From NCBI RefSeq assembly GCF_015704895.1, contig NZ_JADQWB010000010.1:1-64000 (forward strand): a stretch of 64,000 nt of DNA. The letters run 5' to 3'. Shown piece after piece: positions 1 to 7,657 of this stretch. Position numbers and translations under genes: made by a program. The notes beneath the pieces are model-generated. The model was not told the origin of the DNA. It searched no databases and saw only the letters and a program-made list of their open reading frames with translations. The stretch's first letter is position 1. Each line of letters starts with the position of its first letter. This DNA comes from Agrobacterium leguminum (GTDB lineage Bacteria > Pseudomonadota > Alphaproteobacteria > Rhizobiales > Rhizobiaceae).

Positions 1-70
1 TCTGTGCGTTGATCCATGACAGAAATCTCCCGCCAAGCCATCCCGACACTCCTCCGCCAAGCAGAAAAAG

Positions 71-110
71 TGTCAGGGATGTCTCCGAACATCTGTCAAC
101 TATGTCTCCG
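71..110. repeat. Pair of 17-bp direct repeats, possible IS terminus remnant
   Basis: TGTCAGGGATGTCTCCG at 71-87 recurs as TGTCAACTATGTCTCCG at 94-110, with three mismatches and a 23-bp period. Multiple short repeats of this kind are typical of IS21-family termini, but no transposase or matching opposite end is visible, so the assignment is only a guess. Confidence 0.3.
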
Positions 111-120
111 GGCTGTACAC

Positions 121-205
121 TTGTCCCAAGGATCTAATCACGCCCAAATAAATCTCGACGTTGCAGATGCTCGGGACAGGCCCGAGCATGACGAAAGAGA
201 GCTTT
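121..205 (+). repeat. Partial RIME-like palindromic repeat
   Basis: From about position 128 this matches the element at 54553-54643 closely: 'aggatcta', then 'cgacgttgcagatgctcggg', then the inverted arm 'cccgagcatgac' and the flank 'gaaagagagctttc'. The right palindrome (ATGCTCGGG...CCCGAGCAT) is intact, while the left palindrome is degraded. A full copy in the opposite orientation lies at 50741-50831. Confidence 0.75.
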
Positions 206-308
206 CAGGACTCGTCAGAAATTTCAGGGTTTACCCTGTCGGTGAAAACCCCACGCGGGCGACGCCGCAGGACTCGACGCCGCGCGCCATCAAAACAAGG
301 ACAACTCC

Positions 309-1475
309 ATGCGATTTCCCTTTTCCCTGCCGTGGCTGCGCCCGGCGGATGGCAGAGCCGTGCCTGAAAGCCGGAAAATGGCCGATGGCTTCATGGCGGT
401 TGCCGTGCAGGGCGGGCAGGCCTTCTGGTCGGGCCGGTCCTATGCCGCACTTGCCCGCGAGGGCTTCATGAAGAACCCGGTCGCGCACCGGGCCGCCCGC
501 ATGGTGGCGGAGACCTCGGCTTCCGTCAGCTGGCTGCTTTATGATGGCGAAGAGGAACTCGCCGATCATCCGCTCCTGGCGCTGCTTGCGAAACCGGGCG
601 CCCATATGGGCGGGCCGGATTTTTTCGAGGCGCTTTATGGCCACCTCATGCTCGCCGGAAATGCCTATATCGAGCCGCTGACGGTGGGCGGGCGGCTGCG
701 CGAGCTGCATCTGCTGCGACCCGACAGGGTCAGCATCGTCGAAGGGTCGGATGGTTGGCCGGTGGCCTATGATTACCGCGCTGAGGGCCGCGCCTCCCGG
801 CGCATCGCCGCCGAGCGCGACGGGCTGGGGCTGCTGCATCTGAAACTTTTCCATCCGCTGGATGACCGGGCGGGTTTTGCGCCGCTCGCCTCCGCAGGGG
901 CCGCGCTCGATCTGCACAATGCCGCAAGCCAGTGGAACAAGCGCCTGCTCGACAATTCCGCCCGGCCATCCGGCGCGCTTGTCTACCAGCCGAAGGAGGG
1001 CGGCAATCTCTCCACCGAACAATATGAGCGGCTGAAGCGCGAACTGGAGGAAGGCTATCAGGGCGCGATGAATGCCGGCCGGCCTTTGCTGCTGGAAGGC
1101 GGGCTGGACTGGAAGGCCATGGGTCTTTCGCCGCGCGACATGGATTTTCTCGAGGCCCGCAATGGGGCGGCGCGCGATATCGCGCTTTCGCTCGGCGTGC
1201 CGCCGATGCTGATCGGCATTCCCGGCGACAATACCTATGCCAATTACCAGGAGGCGAACCGCGCCTTTTATCGCCTGACCGTCCTGCCGCTCGTTAATCG
1301 CACGGCGGCGAGGCTCTGCGGCTGGCTTTCTCCGGTCTTCGGCTCTGGGCTGAGGCTCGAACCCGATCTCGACCGGATTGCCGGGCTTGCCGGCGAGCGG
1401 GATGCGCTCTGGGCACGCATCGGCGCGGCCTCGTTCCTGAGCGACGAGGAAAAGCGCGAAGCCGTCGGTTATTGA
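309..1475 (+). CDS. GTA/HK97-family portal protein (g3)
   Basis: This 388-residue protein matches the phage portal family of the HK97/GTA type: a ring at the capsid vertex through which DNA is packaged and ejected and to which the tail connector attaches. Supporting features are the length, the segment 'AARMVAETSASVSWLLYDGE' near residue 62, and the 'ARDIALSLGVPPMLIG' and 'YANYQEANRAFYR' motifs around residues 290-330 that are typical of HK97 portals. The ATG follows an AAGGA ribosome binding site. It begins a series of same-strand genes in the order of the RcGTA structural cluster. The window cannot show whether particles are made. Confidence 0.93.
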   Translation: MRFPFSLPWLRPADGRAVPESRKMADGFMAVAVQGGQAFWSGRSYAALAREGFMKNPVAHRAARMVAETSASVSWLLYDGEEELADHPLLALLAKPGAHMGGPDFFEALYGHLMLAGNAYIEPLTVGGRLRELHLLRPDRVSIVEGSDGWPVAYDYRAEGRASRRIAAERDGLGLLHLKLFHPLDDRAGFAPLASAGAALDLHNAASQWNKRLLDNSARPSGALVYQPKEGGNLSTEQYERLKRELEEGYQGAMNAGRPLLLEGGLDWKAMGLSPRDMDFLEARNGAARDIALSLGVPPMLIGIPGDNTYANYQEANRAFYRLTVLPLVNRTAARLCGWLSPVFGSGLRLEPDLDRIAGLAGERDALWARIGAASFLSDEEKREAVGY

Positions 1476-1670
1476 TCGCCGCCCCGGCGGGATCGAAACC
1501 CCGGTTTCCTGTTCAATCATTTTCTGAAGAAGCGGAATCTCCCTGTGAGCTCTTCCGCCCAAGCGATTCCGAAGATTCGCAAAATCACCCGGCGCAGGCG
1601 CGCAAAAAGCGCCCGCGTGCGACGCGGCGCGTCCGCCCGATAACCACATCCTAGAACGGAATGATTACCC

Positions 1671-1991
1671 ATGTCTGAATTCGCCAATGAGGCCGGCATC
1701 TGGGCCGCCCGCATCACCGGCGCCGTGGCGGGCGCGGGTGTATCGCTCGTTTATCTCCTGCCGAAAAGCAAACGCGAGGCCGCGAGCCGTTTCATCACCG
1801 GCGTTTCCTGCGGCATGATCTTTGGCGGCCCTATCGGCCTGTGGATCGTGCAGCAGCTCGATATCGCCGGCGCGCTTTCGGGCCGGGAAATCATGGTGGC
1901 GGGTTCCGCCGCCGCCAGCATGGGCGCGTGGTGGGGGCTGGGCGTGCTGGTGCGCATCGCCGACCGTTACGGTGCGCGCCCGCGCGCCTGA
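1671..1991 (+). CDS. Small GTA-cluster membrane protein (g3.5-like)
   Basis: This 106-residue protein lies between the portal and the protease, where RcGTA carries the small gene g3.5. It has a glycine-rich hydrophobic segment near residues 14-31 ('ITGAVAGAGVSLVYLL'), further hydrophobic stretches at about 40-62 and 74-95, and a basic C-terminus, suggesting an inner membrane protein. A 195-bp gap separates it from the portal gene. It resembles the DUF6107-type proteins of rhizobial GTA regions, from memory. The function is unknown; a role in assembly or release would be a guess from position. Confidence 0.75.
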   Translation: MSEFANEAGIWAARITGAVAGAGVSLVYLLPKSKREAASRFITGVSCGMIFGGPIGLWIVQQLDIAGALSGREIMVAGSAAASMGAWWGLGVLVRIADRYGARPRA

Positions 1992-2019
1992 CACTTCCTT
2001 CACATCGCAGGAGTTTTCC

Positions 2020-2592
2020 ATGCACGTTTATCGCGGGCCGCGTCCCGCCACGCGCAAATTCGCCAATCTGGAACTGCGCGGCATTGCCAGCGACGGCACC
2101 TTTTCCGGTTATGCCAGCGTTTTCGGCGAGGTCGATCTCGGTCAGGATGTCATCGAGCGCGGCGCTTTCCGCCGCTCCATCGAGGAGCGGGGCGCAGCCG
2201 GTATCCGCATGCTCTACCAGCACGATCCGGCCGAGCCCATCGGCGCCTGGCGCACCATCCGCGAGGACGAGCGCGGCCTTTATGTCGAGGGCGTTCTCGC
2301 CCCCGGCGTCGCCCGCTCCCGCGAGGTGCATTCGCTGATGAAGACCGGGGCGCTGGACGGGCTGTCCATCGGCTTTCGCACCGTCCGTTCCGGCAAGGCG
2401 GCGAGCCACGGCGTCCGGCGCATCCTGGAGGCCGATCTGTGGGAAATCTCGGTCGTGACCTTCCCGATGCTGCCCTCGGCGCGCGTTTCCGACGTCAAGC
2501 ATGCCCGCTTCTTCCGCGACCGCGAGACCGAGCTGGTGCGCACCATGCGCCGCGCCGCCCGCGCGCTGTTCGACACGACCCCCAAACGCTGA
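2020..2592 (+). CDS. HK97-type prohead maturation protease (g4)
   Basis: This 190-residue serine protease cleaves the scaffolding arm from capsid subunits during prohead maturation. The family His is in 'LYQHDP' (His68) and the Ser in 'DGLSIGF' (Ser116); the N-terminal 'GTFSGYASVFGEVDLG' is also typical. The frame is open upstream, but the ATG at 2020 is preceded by a good GCAGGAG ribosome binding site and gives the normal family length, so the longer start is rejected. It directly precedes its substrate gene, the capsid. Confidence 0.93.
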   Translation: MHVYRGPRPATRKFANLELRGIASDGTFSGYASVFGEVDLGQDVIERGAFRRSIEERGAAGIRMLYQHDPAEPIGAWRTIREDERGLYVEGVLAPGVARSREVHSLMKTGALDGLSIGFRTVRSGKAASHGVRRILEADLWEISVVTFPMLPSARVSDVKHARFFRDRETELVRTMRRAARALFDTTPKR

Positions 2593-2622
2593 CTTCCGGA
2601 CAATCACCAACAAGGAAACGAC

Positions 2623-3891
2623 ATGACAGACCAGATGACGAAACCGGCCCCGATGACCGTCGCGCCGCAGGTGAAGGCCGTGCCCGATACGGTGACGGCC
2701 GCCTTCGACGAGTTCATGGAGGCCTTCGAGGCCTTTCGCGAGACCAACGACCAGCGGCTTTCCGACATCGAGCGCAAGATGGGCGCGGATGTCGTGACGC
2801 GTGACAAGCTCGACCGTATCGACAGGGCGCTCGACGACAACCGCCGGATCATGGACGATCTGGCGCTCAAGAAAGCGCGCCCCGCGCTTGGCCGCAAGGA
2901 TGCGCTTTCCCACGATGCCGAAGAGCACAAGGCCGCTTTCGAGGCCTATATCCGTCGCGGCGAGGAGGGCGCGCTGCGCGATCTGGAGGCCAAGGCCTTC
3001 GCCGGTTCGAGCGGGGCCGATGGCGGTTTTCTGCTGCCGAACGAGACGGATGGCGAGATCGGTCGGCGCATGACGGCGATTTCGCCGATCCGTGCGCTGG
3101 CGACCGTGCGGCAGGTTTCCGCCGCCGTGCTGAAGAAGCCCTTCTCGCCCGGCGGCATGACGACCGGCTGGGTTTCTGAGACGGCGGCGCGTCCGCAAAC
3201 GGCAACGCCGCAGCTCGCCGAGCTTTCCTTCCCGACCATGGAGCTTTACGCCATGCCGGCCGCGACTCAAGGGTTGCTGGATGATGCGGCAGTCGATATC
3301 GAAGCCTGGATCGCTTCCGAAGTGGATATCGCTTTCGCCGAACAGGAGGCCGCCGCCTTCATCGCCGGCGATGGTGTCAACAAGCCCAGGGGTTTCCTCT
3401 CCTATACCGCCGTCGCCAATGATGGCTGGAGCTGGGGCAATATCGGTTATGTCGCGACCGGCGTTTCAGCCGGTTTCGCCTCGGCCGGGCCGATGGATGT
3501 GTTGCTCGATGCCGTTTATGCGCTGAAGGCCGGCCACCGCCAGAACGGAACCTTCCTGATGAATCGCAAGACGCAAGGGGCGCTGCGCCGCTTCAAGGAT
3601 ACCAGCGGCGCCTATCTCTGGCACCCGCCCGCCGCCGCCGGCCAGCCGGCCTCGCTGATGGGCTTTCCGGTGACGGAGGCGGAGGACATGCCGAATGTGG
3701 CGGCCAACAGCTTCGCCATCGCCTTTGGCGATTTCCGGGCCGGTTACCTCGTCGTCGACCGTACCGGGGTGCGCATCCTGCGCGATCCCTATTCGGCCAA
3801 GCCCTATGTGCTGTTCTACACCACCAAGCGCGTGGGCGGCGGCGTGCAGAACTTCGAGGCGATCAAACTGGTGAAATTCGGGGTGAATTGA
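2623..3891 (+). CDS. Major capsid protein, HK97 fold (g5)
   Basis: This 422-residue protein has the layout of HK97/GTA capsid precursors. The first ~110 residues are helical and charged, with coiled-coil-like segments (scaffolding delta domain), followed by the HK97 core. The core begins at about 'GSSGADGGFLLPNETDGEIG' and contains 'WVSETAARPQT', 'AFIAGDGVNKPRGFL', 'FLMNRKTQGALRRFKD' and the C-terminal 'GYLVVDRTGVRILRDPYS'. Cleavage by the upstream protease would be expected near residues 115-130. The start follows an AAGGAAACGAC leader. A palindromic repeat lies directly downstream. Confidence 0.95.
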   Translation: MTDQMTKPAPMTVAPQVKAVPDTVTAAFDEFMEAFEAFRETNDQRLSDIERKMGADVVTRDKLDRIDRALDDNRRIMDDLALKKARPALGRKDALSHDAEEHKAAFEAYIRRGEEGALRDLEAKAFAGSSGADGGFLLPNETDGEIGRRMTAISPIRALATVRQVSAAVLKKPFSPGGMTTGWVSETAARPQTATPQLAELSFPTMELYAMPAATQGLLDDAAVDIEAWIASEVDIAFAEQEAAAFIAGDGVNKPRGFLSYTAVANDGWSWGNIGYVATGVSAGFASAGPMDVLLDAVYALKAGHRQNGTFLMNRKTQGALRRFKDTSGAYLWHPPAAAGQPASLMGFPVTEAEDMPNVAANSFAIAFGDFRAGYLVVDRTGVRILRDPYSAKPYVLFYTTKRVGGGVQNFEAIKLVKFGVN

Positions 3892-3908
3892 CCGCAGACC
3901 TTGCGGCC

Positions 3909-4036
3909 CTTTCTTCTCCCCGCCGGGGAGAAGATGCCCCGAAGGGGCAGATGAGGGGGCAAGCTCTCCGAACACATCTACCCTTGCCCCCTCATCCCGC
4001 TGCCGCGGACTTCTCCCCCTCGGGGAGAAGAAACAA
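3909..4036. repeat. ~125-bp intergenic palindromic element, copy 1
   Basis: Nested inverted repeats: outer TTCTCCCC...GGGGAGAA hairpins at both ends and a central TGAGGGGGCAAG...CTTGCCCCCTCA pair. Related copies are at 24261-24388 and 58805-58932. This copy sits between the GTA capsid and head-tail connector genes. Its RNA would fold strongly, so it could attenuate or process the GTA transcript at this point. Confidence 0.85.
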
Positions 4037-4081
4037 GCGGTGCCCGCTCGCTAATGCGATTACCTTTCTTCCGGAGACCCC

Positions 4082-4651
4082 ATGACCTATGCCCTCATTC
4101 ATCCGCCGCAGGCGGAGCCGCTGACGCTTGCCGAGGTGAAGGCGCATCTGCGTCTCGATAGCGGCGATGAGGATGCGCTTCTTGCCGCGCTCATCCGCAC
4201 CGCCCGCGAGCATCTGGAACGCACGACTGGGCTTTGCCTCATCCGCCAGACCTGGCGACTTTATCTCGACCGGTGGCCTGAGAACGGCGTGATTCCGATT
4301 GGCAGGACACCGGTGCAAGCCATCGAAACGATTCTGGTTTTTGACGGTGAGGGGCGCTCGGCGGATATCACCGCCGGGGAAAAATTGCTCGATGGCGCGG
4401 CGCGTCCGGCAAGGCTGTGGCTGCGCGATCCGCCTGCCCCCGGACGGGCGATGAACGGCATCGAGATCGATTTCATTGCCGGCTATGGTGAAGCGGGAAC
4501 GGATGTGCCCGACACGCTGAAACGCGCCATGCTGATGCATGTGGCGCAGATGTTCGCCTTTCGCGGTGCTGTCGCCCCGGAAAACCAGCCCGCCGCCATT
4601 CCCGCCGGTTACGAGCGGCTGGTGGCGCCCTTCTGCCGTCTGGGGCTTTGA
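4082..4651 (+). CDS. Head-tail connector protein (g6)
   Basis: This 189-residue protein opens with the segment typical of phage gp6-like adaptors: 'LTLAEVKAHLRLDSGDEDAL' followed by 'LIRTAREHLERTTG'. Proteins of this family form a ring under the portal and connect the head to the tail stopper. The C-terminal part ('DFIAGYGEAGTDVPDTLKRA') matches the usual helical ending. It is separated from the next gene by 3 bp and belongs to a tightly packed g6-g7-g8 block. Confidence 0.9.
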   Translation: MTYALIHPPQAEPLTLAEVKAHLRLDSGDEDALLAALIRTAREHLERTTGLCLIRQTWRLYLDRWPENGVIPIGRTPVQAIETILVFDGEGRSADITAGEKLLDGAARPARLWLRDPPAPGRAMNGIEIDFIAGYGEAGTDVPDTLKRAMLMHVAQMFAFRGAVAPENQPAAIPAGYERLVAPFCRLGL

Positions 4652-4654
4652 GAG

Positions 4655-4990
4655 ATGAACCTTGTTTTTCTCGATCCCGGCAGGTTGACGGCGCGGCTGG
4701 AGCTGGACGTGCGGACCGAAACGCCGGACGGGCAGGGCGGTGCTGCGGAAAGCTGGGATTTCCTGCGGTCGCTCTGGGCTGCGATCGAACCCGTTTCGGA
4801 GGCATCCCATGAACGGGCCTCGGCCGAGGGCGTGACGATCACCCACCGCGTCTGGCTGGCTTACCGCGCCGACATCGCCGCCGGCATGCGCTTTCGCAAG
4901 GGTCGCCGCATTCTGGCGATCCGGGCGGTGATGGACCCGGATGAGACGCGTCGCTTCATTGTCTGCCGCTGCGAGGAGGAGAGCCGATGA
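4655..4990 (+). CDS. Head-tail adaptor / head closure protein (g7)
   Basis: This 111-residue protein belongs to the phage head-closure (SPP1 gp16-like) family. It is a small beta-barrel with the signature 'GQGGAAESWDFLRSLWAAIE' near residue 26 and 'THRVWLAYRADIAAGMRF' near residue 58. In assembled particles it forms the stopper ring that keeps DNA in the head. It starts 3 bp after g6, and its stop overlaps the g8 start in an ATGA, so the three connector genes are probably translationally coupled. Confidence 0.88.
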   Translation: MNLVFLDPGRLTARLELDVRTETPDGQGGAAESWDFLRSLWAAIEPVSEASHERASAEGVTITHRVWLAYRADIAAGMRFRKGRRILAIRAVMDPDETRRFIVCRCEEESR

Positions 4991-5382
4991 GCGCCGCAAA
5001 TCTGCTTCTGCAGGTAATTTTCGCAAGGCTCGGCAGCGATGCGGCGCTGACGGCGCTTATCCCCGGCGGCATCGTCGACCGGCTTCTGCCGCGCGCGGTT
5101 CTGCCGTGCATCGTTATCGATGATCTCGAAAGCCGGGACTATTCGACGGCGACGGAAAAAGCCGAGGAGCATTTCCTGTCGCTGCAGATATGGAGCGACG
5201 CCAATGGCCGCAGGGGCGCAGGTGAAATCGTCGACCGGGTGAAGATCCTGCTCGATGATGCCGCGCTGCCGATTGCCGGCGTCTCTCTCGTCAATCTGCA
5301 TCTTCTTTCCAGCCGCTCGCGGCGCGAGGCGAAGACACGGAATTTCATCGCGGAAATGCGCTTCAGGGCGGTGACGGAGTAG
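4987..5382 (+). CDS. Tail completion / terminator protein, DUF3168 (g8)
   Basis: This 131-residue protein matches DUF3168 tail-terminator proteins. It opens with 'ANLLLQVIFARLGSDAAL', then 'IVIDDLESRDYSTATEKAEE' and the C-terminal 'SRSRREAKTRNFIAEMRFRA'. Such proteins cap the tail tube so that it can join the head. The ATG overlaps the g7 stop by 4 bp. In RcGTA the major tail protein gene follows immediately; here an antisense transporter gene intervenes, starting only 8 bp after this stop. Confidence 0.88.
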   Translation: MSAANLLLQVIFARLGSDAALTALIPGGIVDRLLPRAVLPCIVIDDLESRDYSTATEKAEEHFLSLQIWSDANGRRGAGEIVDRVKILLDDAALPIAGVSLVNLHLLSSRSRREAKTRNFIAEMRFRAVTE

Positions 5383-5389
5383 CGCCGTT

Positions 5390-6589
5390 TCAGGAGCCCT
5401 GCCTGCGCACGGTTTTCCACAGAACGATCAGCAGCAGAAACGAAATGCCGATCAGCACGGAGGCGATGGTGAGCATGGCGGATACGCCGCCGCGATCGAG
5501 CGCCACGGTGAAGATGACCGGCGCCACGGCAATGGCGAGGTTCTGCGGCAGGGAGATGCGCGCGGCCTGAAGCCCATATTCTTCCGGCGAAAACACAGCC
5601 AGCGGCAACACGGCCCGGCTGACGGTAAGCACGCCGGCGCCAAAGCCGAAGAAAACGATGAAACCGATGAAGGCGGGCATGGCCGGAGCAAAAACGAGCA
5701 GGAGCAGCAGGGAAAAGAGCAGCAGACAGAAGCCGATCATGGCGGTGAGGAAGGGATTCCCGCGCTTCCCGAGCAGAAAATCCAGCCCGCGCGCCGTAAT
5801 CGCAAGGACGCTGCGTGCCGATGCCAGTTGCACCGCAAGCGATTGCGTCGCGCCGGCCTGAACCAGAAGCAGCGGCAGAAGCGGTGACAGGCCGAAGGTC
5901 GTAAACGCGCTGATCGTCGTCATGGCGGCCAGCAGCACGAAGGCGCGCCGCGTATCGACCGGTGAGGGCGATATCGCCGTCTCTTCTTTCGGCTTTGCCT
6001 CTTTTCGGGCCGGACGGCCGGGAAGCACGAAAAGATAGAGCGGCAGCAGGATGAAGATTTGCAGACAGGCATAGGCGGCAAGCGTGCCGCGCCAGCCGAG
6101 GTGCTGATCGGCAAGGGTGGTGACCGGCAGGAAAACCGCCGCCGAAAGCCCGGTGAACAGCATCAGCAGCGTCAGCAGCCGGCCGCTTTCCGCGCCCACA
6201 CGTTCCACCACGGCCGCATGGGCCGCCGTCGTCAGGCCGCAGGTGGCGGCAAAACCCATCACGGCCCAGCCGAAGAGATAGCTCACCGCCCCGCCCGCGA
6301 GGGCGAGCACGGCGAAGCCGGCCGCGAAGAATACCGAACCGGCCGCCAGCACGGGCGCTGCGCCGTGGCGCATCAGCATTCGTCCAAGCAATGGGCCGCA
6401 CAGGGCGCTGATGGTCATCATGATCGTGAGGCCGGCGAAAACCACGCCGTTGGTGATGGCCAGTTCCTTGCCGATCCGTGGCCCGAGGACGGCCAGCATA
6501 TCGAAACCGCTACCCCAGCTCACGATCTGCCCGACCGCAAGCACGCCGATAAGGCGCGCGCGAGACGTCAGGGGGGCAGCGTCGGACAT
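5390..6589 (-). CDS. MFS transporter, inserted antisense inside the GTA cluster
   Basis: This 399-residue protein has about twelve hydrophobic segments and a charged central loop ('PGRPARKEAKPKEE'), the plan of a 12-helix major facilitator. The start at 6589 is chosen because family similarity begins at 'MSDAAPLTSRARLIGVLAVG'; the open frame continues upstream only across the opposite-strand tail gene. It looks like a single-component permease ('GQIVSWGSGFDMLAVLGPRI' at the first helix); the substrate is unknown. It lies opposite to and between g8 and g9, where GTA clusters carry no such gene. It is not a GTA gene by any known role and is probably an insertion. Confidence 0.88.
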   Translation of the reverse strand: MSDAAPLTSRARLIGVLAVGQIVSWGSGFDMLAVLGPRIGKELAITNGVVFAGLTIMMTISALCGPLLGRMLMRHGAAPVLAAGSVFFAAGFAVLALAGGAVSYLFGWAVMGFAATCGLTTAAHAAVVERVGAESGRLLTLLMLFTGLSAAVFLPVTTLADQHLGWRGTLAAYACLQIFILLPLYLFVLPGRPARKEAKPKEETAISPSPVDTRRAFVLLAAMTTISAFTTFGLSPLLPLLLVQAGATQSLAVQLASARSVLAITARGLDFLLGKRGNPFLTAMIGFCLLLFSLLLLLVFAPAMPAFIGFIVFFGFGAGVLTVSRAVLPLAVFSPEEYGLQAARISLPQNLAIAVAPVIFTVALDRGGVSAMLTIASVLIGISFLLLIVLWKTVRRQGS

Positions 6590-6679
6590 GGTGAGATCGC
6601 GGGGTGCGAGGTGCAGGAATGCTTTTGGTAGCAGGCCCGTCGCAGCCCCGCAACAGCAATTGAGACGAAAGGAAACAAC

Positions 6680-7087
6680 ATGGTGGCGCAGAAGGGCAAG
6701 GACCTGCTGTTGAAGATCGACAATGCCGGTTCCTACGCAACCGTCGCGGGGCTGAGGACAAAGCGGCTGGCCTTCAATGCCCAGGCGGTCGATGTGACGG
6801 ATGCCGAAAGCGCGGGGCGCTGGCGGGAGCTTCTTGCCGGCGCCGGCGTGCAGCGGGCGTCGCTCACGGCCTCTGGCATCTTCAAGGATCAGGCGAGCGA
6901 TGCGCTGGTGCGCGGCGCATTTTTTGCGGGCAGCTTTCCCGGCTGGCAGATCGTCATTCCCGGTTTCGGTATCGTTACCGGGCCGTTCCAGATCGTGGCG
7001 CTCGAATATTCCGGCCGTCACGATGGCGAGGTGCAATTCGAGATCGCGCTGGAATCGGCCGGTCTCCTCAATTTCGGAGCGTTGTGA
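6680..7087 (+). CDS. Major tail protein, TP901-1/GTA type (g9)
   Basis: This 135-residue protein is the tail tube subunit. It opens with 'MVAQKGKDLLLKIDNAGSY' and contains 'GLRTKRLAFNAQAVDVTDAE' and 'SGIFKDQASDALVRGAFFAG', hallmarks of the TP901-1 major tail family as found in GTAs. A GAAAGGAAAC ribosome binding site precedes the ATG. The stop overlaps the next start by 4 bp. The 90-bp gap to the divergent transporter must hold whatever restarts or continues transcription of the tail genes. Confidence 0.93.
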   Translation: MVAQKGKDLLLKIDNAGSYATVAGLRTKRLAFNAQAVDVTDAESAGRWRELLAGAGVQRASLTASGIFKDQASDALVRGAFFAGSFPGWQIVIPGFGIVTGPFQIVALEYSGRHDGEVQFEIALESAGLLNFGAL

Positions 7088-7446
7088 TGGCTGAGCGTTT
7101 GCGTTACGGGCGGGCGAACCGCCATCGCGGCGAGATCGAGGCGCTGATCGACGGCGAAAGGCGCGTTCTCTGCCTGACGCTCGGCGCTCTCGCCGAACTC
7201 GAAACCGCCTTTGCAGCCGACGACCTCACCGCGCTCGCCGAACGTTTTGCGAGTGGCCGCATGAAGGCGGTCGACATGATAAGGGTGATCGGCGCGGGCC
7301 TGCGCGGCGCGGGCAATGTCTTTTCCGACGAGGATGTGGCCGCCGCCACGGTGGAGGGCGGCATTGCCGGCCATGCCGCCATCGTCGCCGATCTTCTGAC
7401 CGCCACCTTTGGCGGCCTGAAAGGCGAGATGCCGCCGGACCCTTGA
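7084..7446 (+). CDS. GTA tail assembly chaperone (g10)
   Basis: This 120-residue protein belongs to the GTA-type tail chaperone family (GTA_TAC-like). Typical parts are 'NRHRGEIEALIDGERRVLCL' near residue 11, 'LGALAELETAFAADDLTALA' and 'RVIGAGLRGAGN'. Tail chaperones coat the tape-measure protein while the tube polymerises. It overlaps g9 by 4 bp (ATGA) and the next chaperone by 4 bp. Confidence 0.92.
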   Translation: MMAERLRYGRANRHRGEIEALIDGERRVLCLTLGALAELETAFAADDLTALAERFASGRMKAVDMIRVIGAGLRGAGNVFSDEDVAAATVEGGIAGHAAIVADLLTATFGGLKGEMPPDP

Positions 7447-7652
7447 GCGCCGCAGCAGGCGAGGCGACGCCGCGCCCGTTCCCCTGGGAGGCGGCGATCC
7501 ATGCCGGCTTCTGCCTGCTGCGGCTCTCCTCCGAAACCTTCTGGCGGCTGACCCCGCGGGAATTCTTCGCGATGACGGGCGGCAACGCCGTTCTCCGCGG
7601 CCCCAACCGTCAGGCGATGGAGGCGATGATGCGGCGTTTTCCGGATGGGTGA
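7443..7652 (+). CDS. Second tail assembly chaperone (g10.1-like)
   Basis: This 69-residue protein starts with a TTG that overlaps the g10 stop (TTGA), a position set by the usual RcGTA arrangement. The sequence 'FPWEAAIHAGFCLLRLSSET' followed by 'FWRLTPREFFAMTGG' is the hallmark of the short Phage_TAC_6-type chaperones. Together with g10 it should act on the tape-measure protein, whose gene would normally follow directly. Here a two-gene antisense cassette has been placed between them. Confidence 0.87.
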   Translation: MSAAAGEATPRPFPWEAAIHAGFCLLRLSSETFWRLTPREFFAMTGGNAVLRGPNRQAMEAMMRRFPDG

Positions 7653-7657
7653 CGGCG

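Larger units (their letters stand above)
1..308. other. Non-coding left edge upstream of the GTA portal gene
   Basis: No credible gene is seen here. Open frames cross the region only because it is GC-rich, and they run through repeat sequence. It holds a pair of direct repeats (71-110), a partial RIME-like palindrome (121-205) and the AAGGA ribosome binding site of the portal gene (about 298-302). In other GTAs the large terminase gene lies directly upstream of the portal, so it is either beyond the window edge or has been separated from the cluster. Confidence 0.6.

Noticed and set aside
71-205. An insertion sequence at the left edge
   Set aside because: The direct repeats resemble an IS21-type end, but there is no transposase, no second end and no target duplication in the window.
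16-471. 151-residue frame at the left edge
   Set aside because: It runs through a repeat and the start of the portal gene in another frame; low similarity to any protein and no ribosome binding site.
231-1649. 472-residue open frame on the minus strand over the portal gene
   Set aside because: It is a shadow of the portal gene caused by high GC content; composition is rich in Arg, Gly and Pro, no family motif is present, and the plus-strand portal is clearly real.
1472-1654. 60-residue frame in the gap after the portal gene
   Set aside because: It starts with a TTG overlapping the portal stop but has no recognisable domain and is not expected at this place in GTA clusters; too weak to list.
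1891-3270. 459-residue minus-strand frame over the protease and capsid genes
   Set aside because: Same cause; no domain motifs, and it opposes well supported GTA genes.
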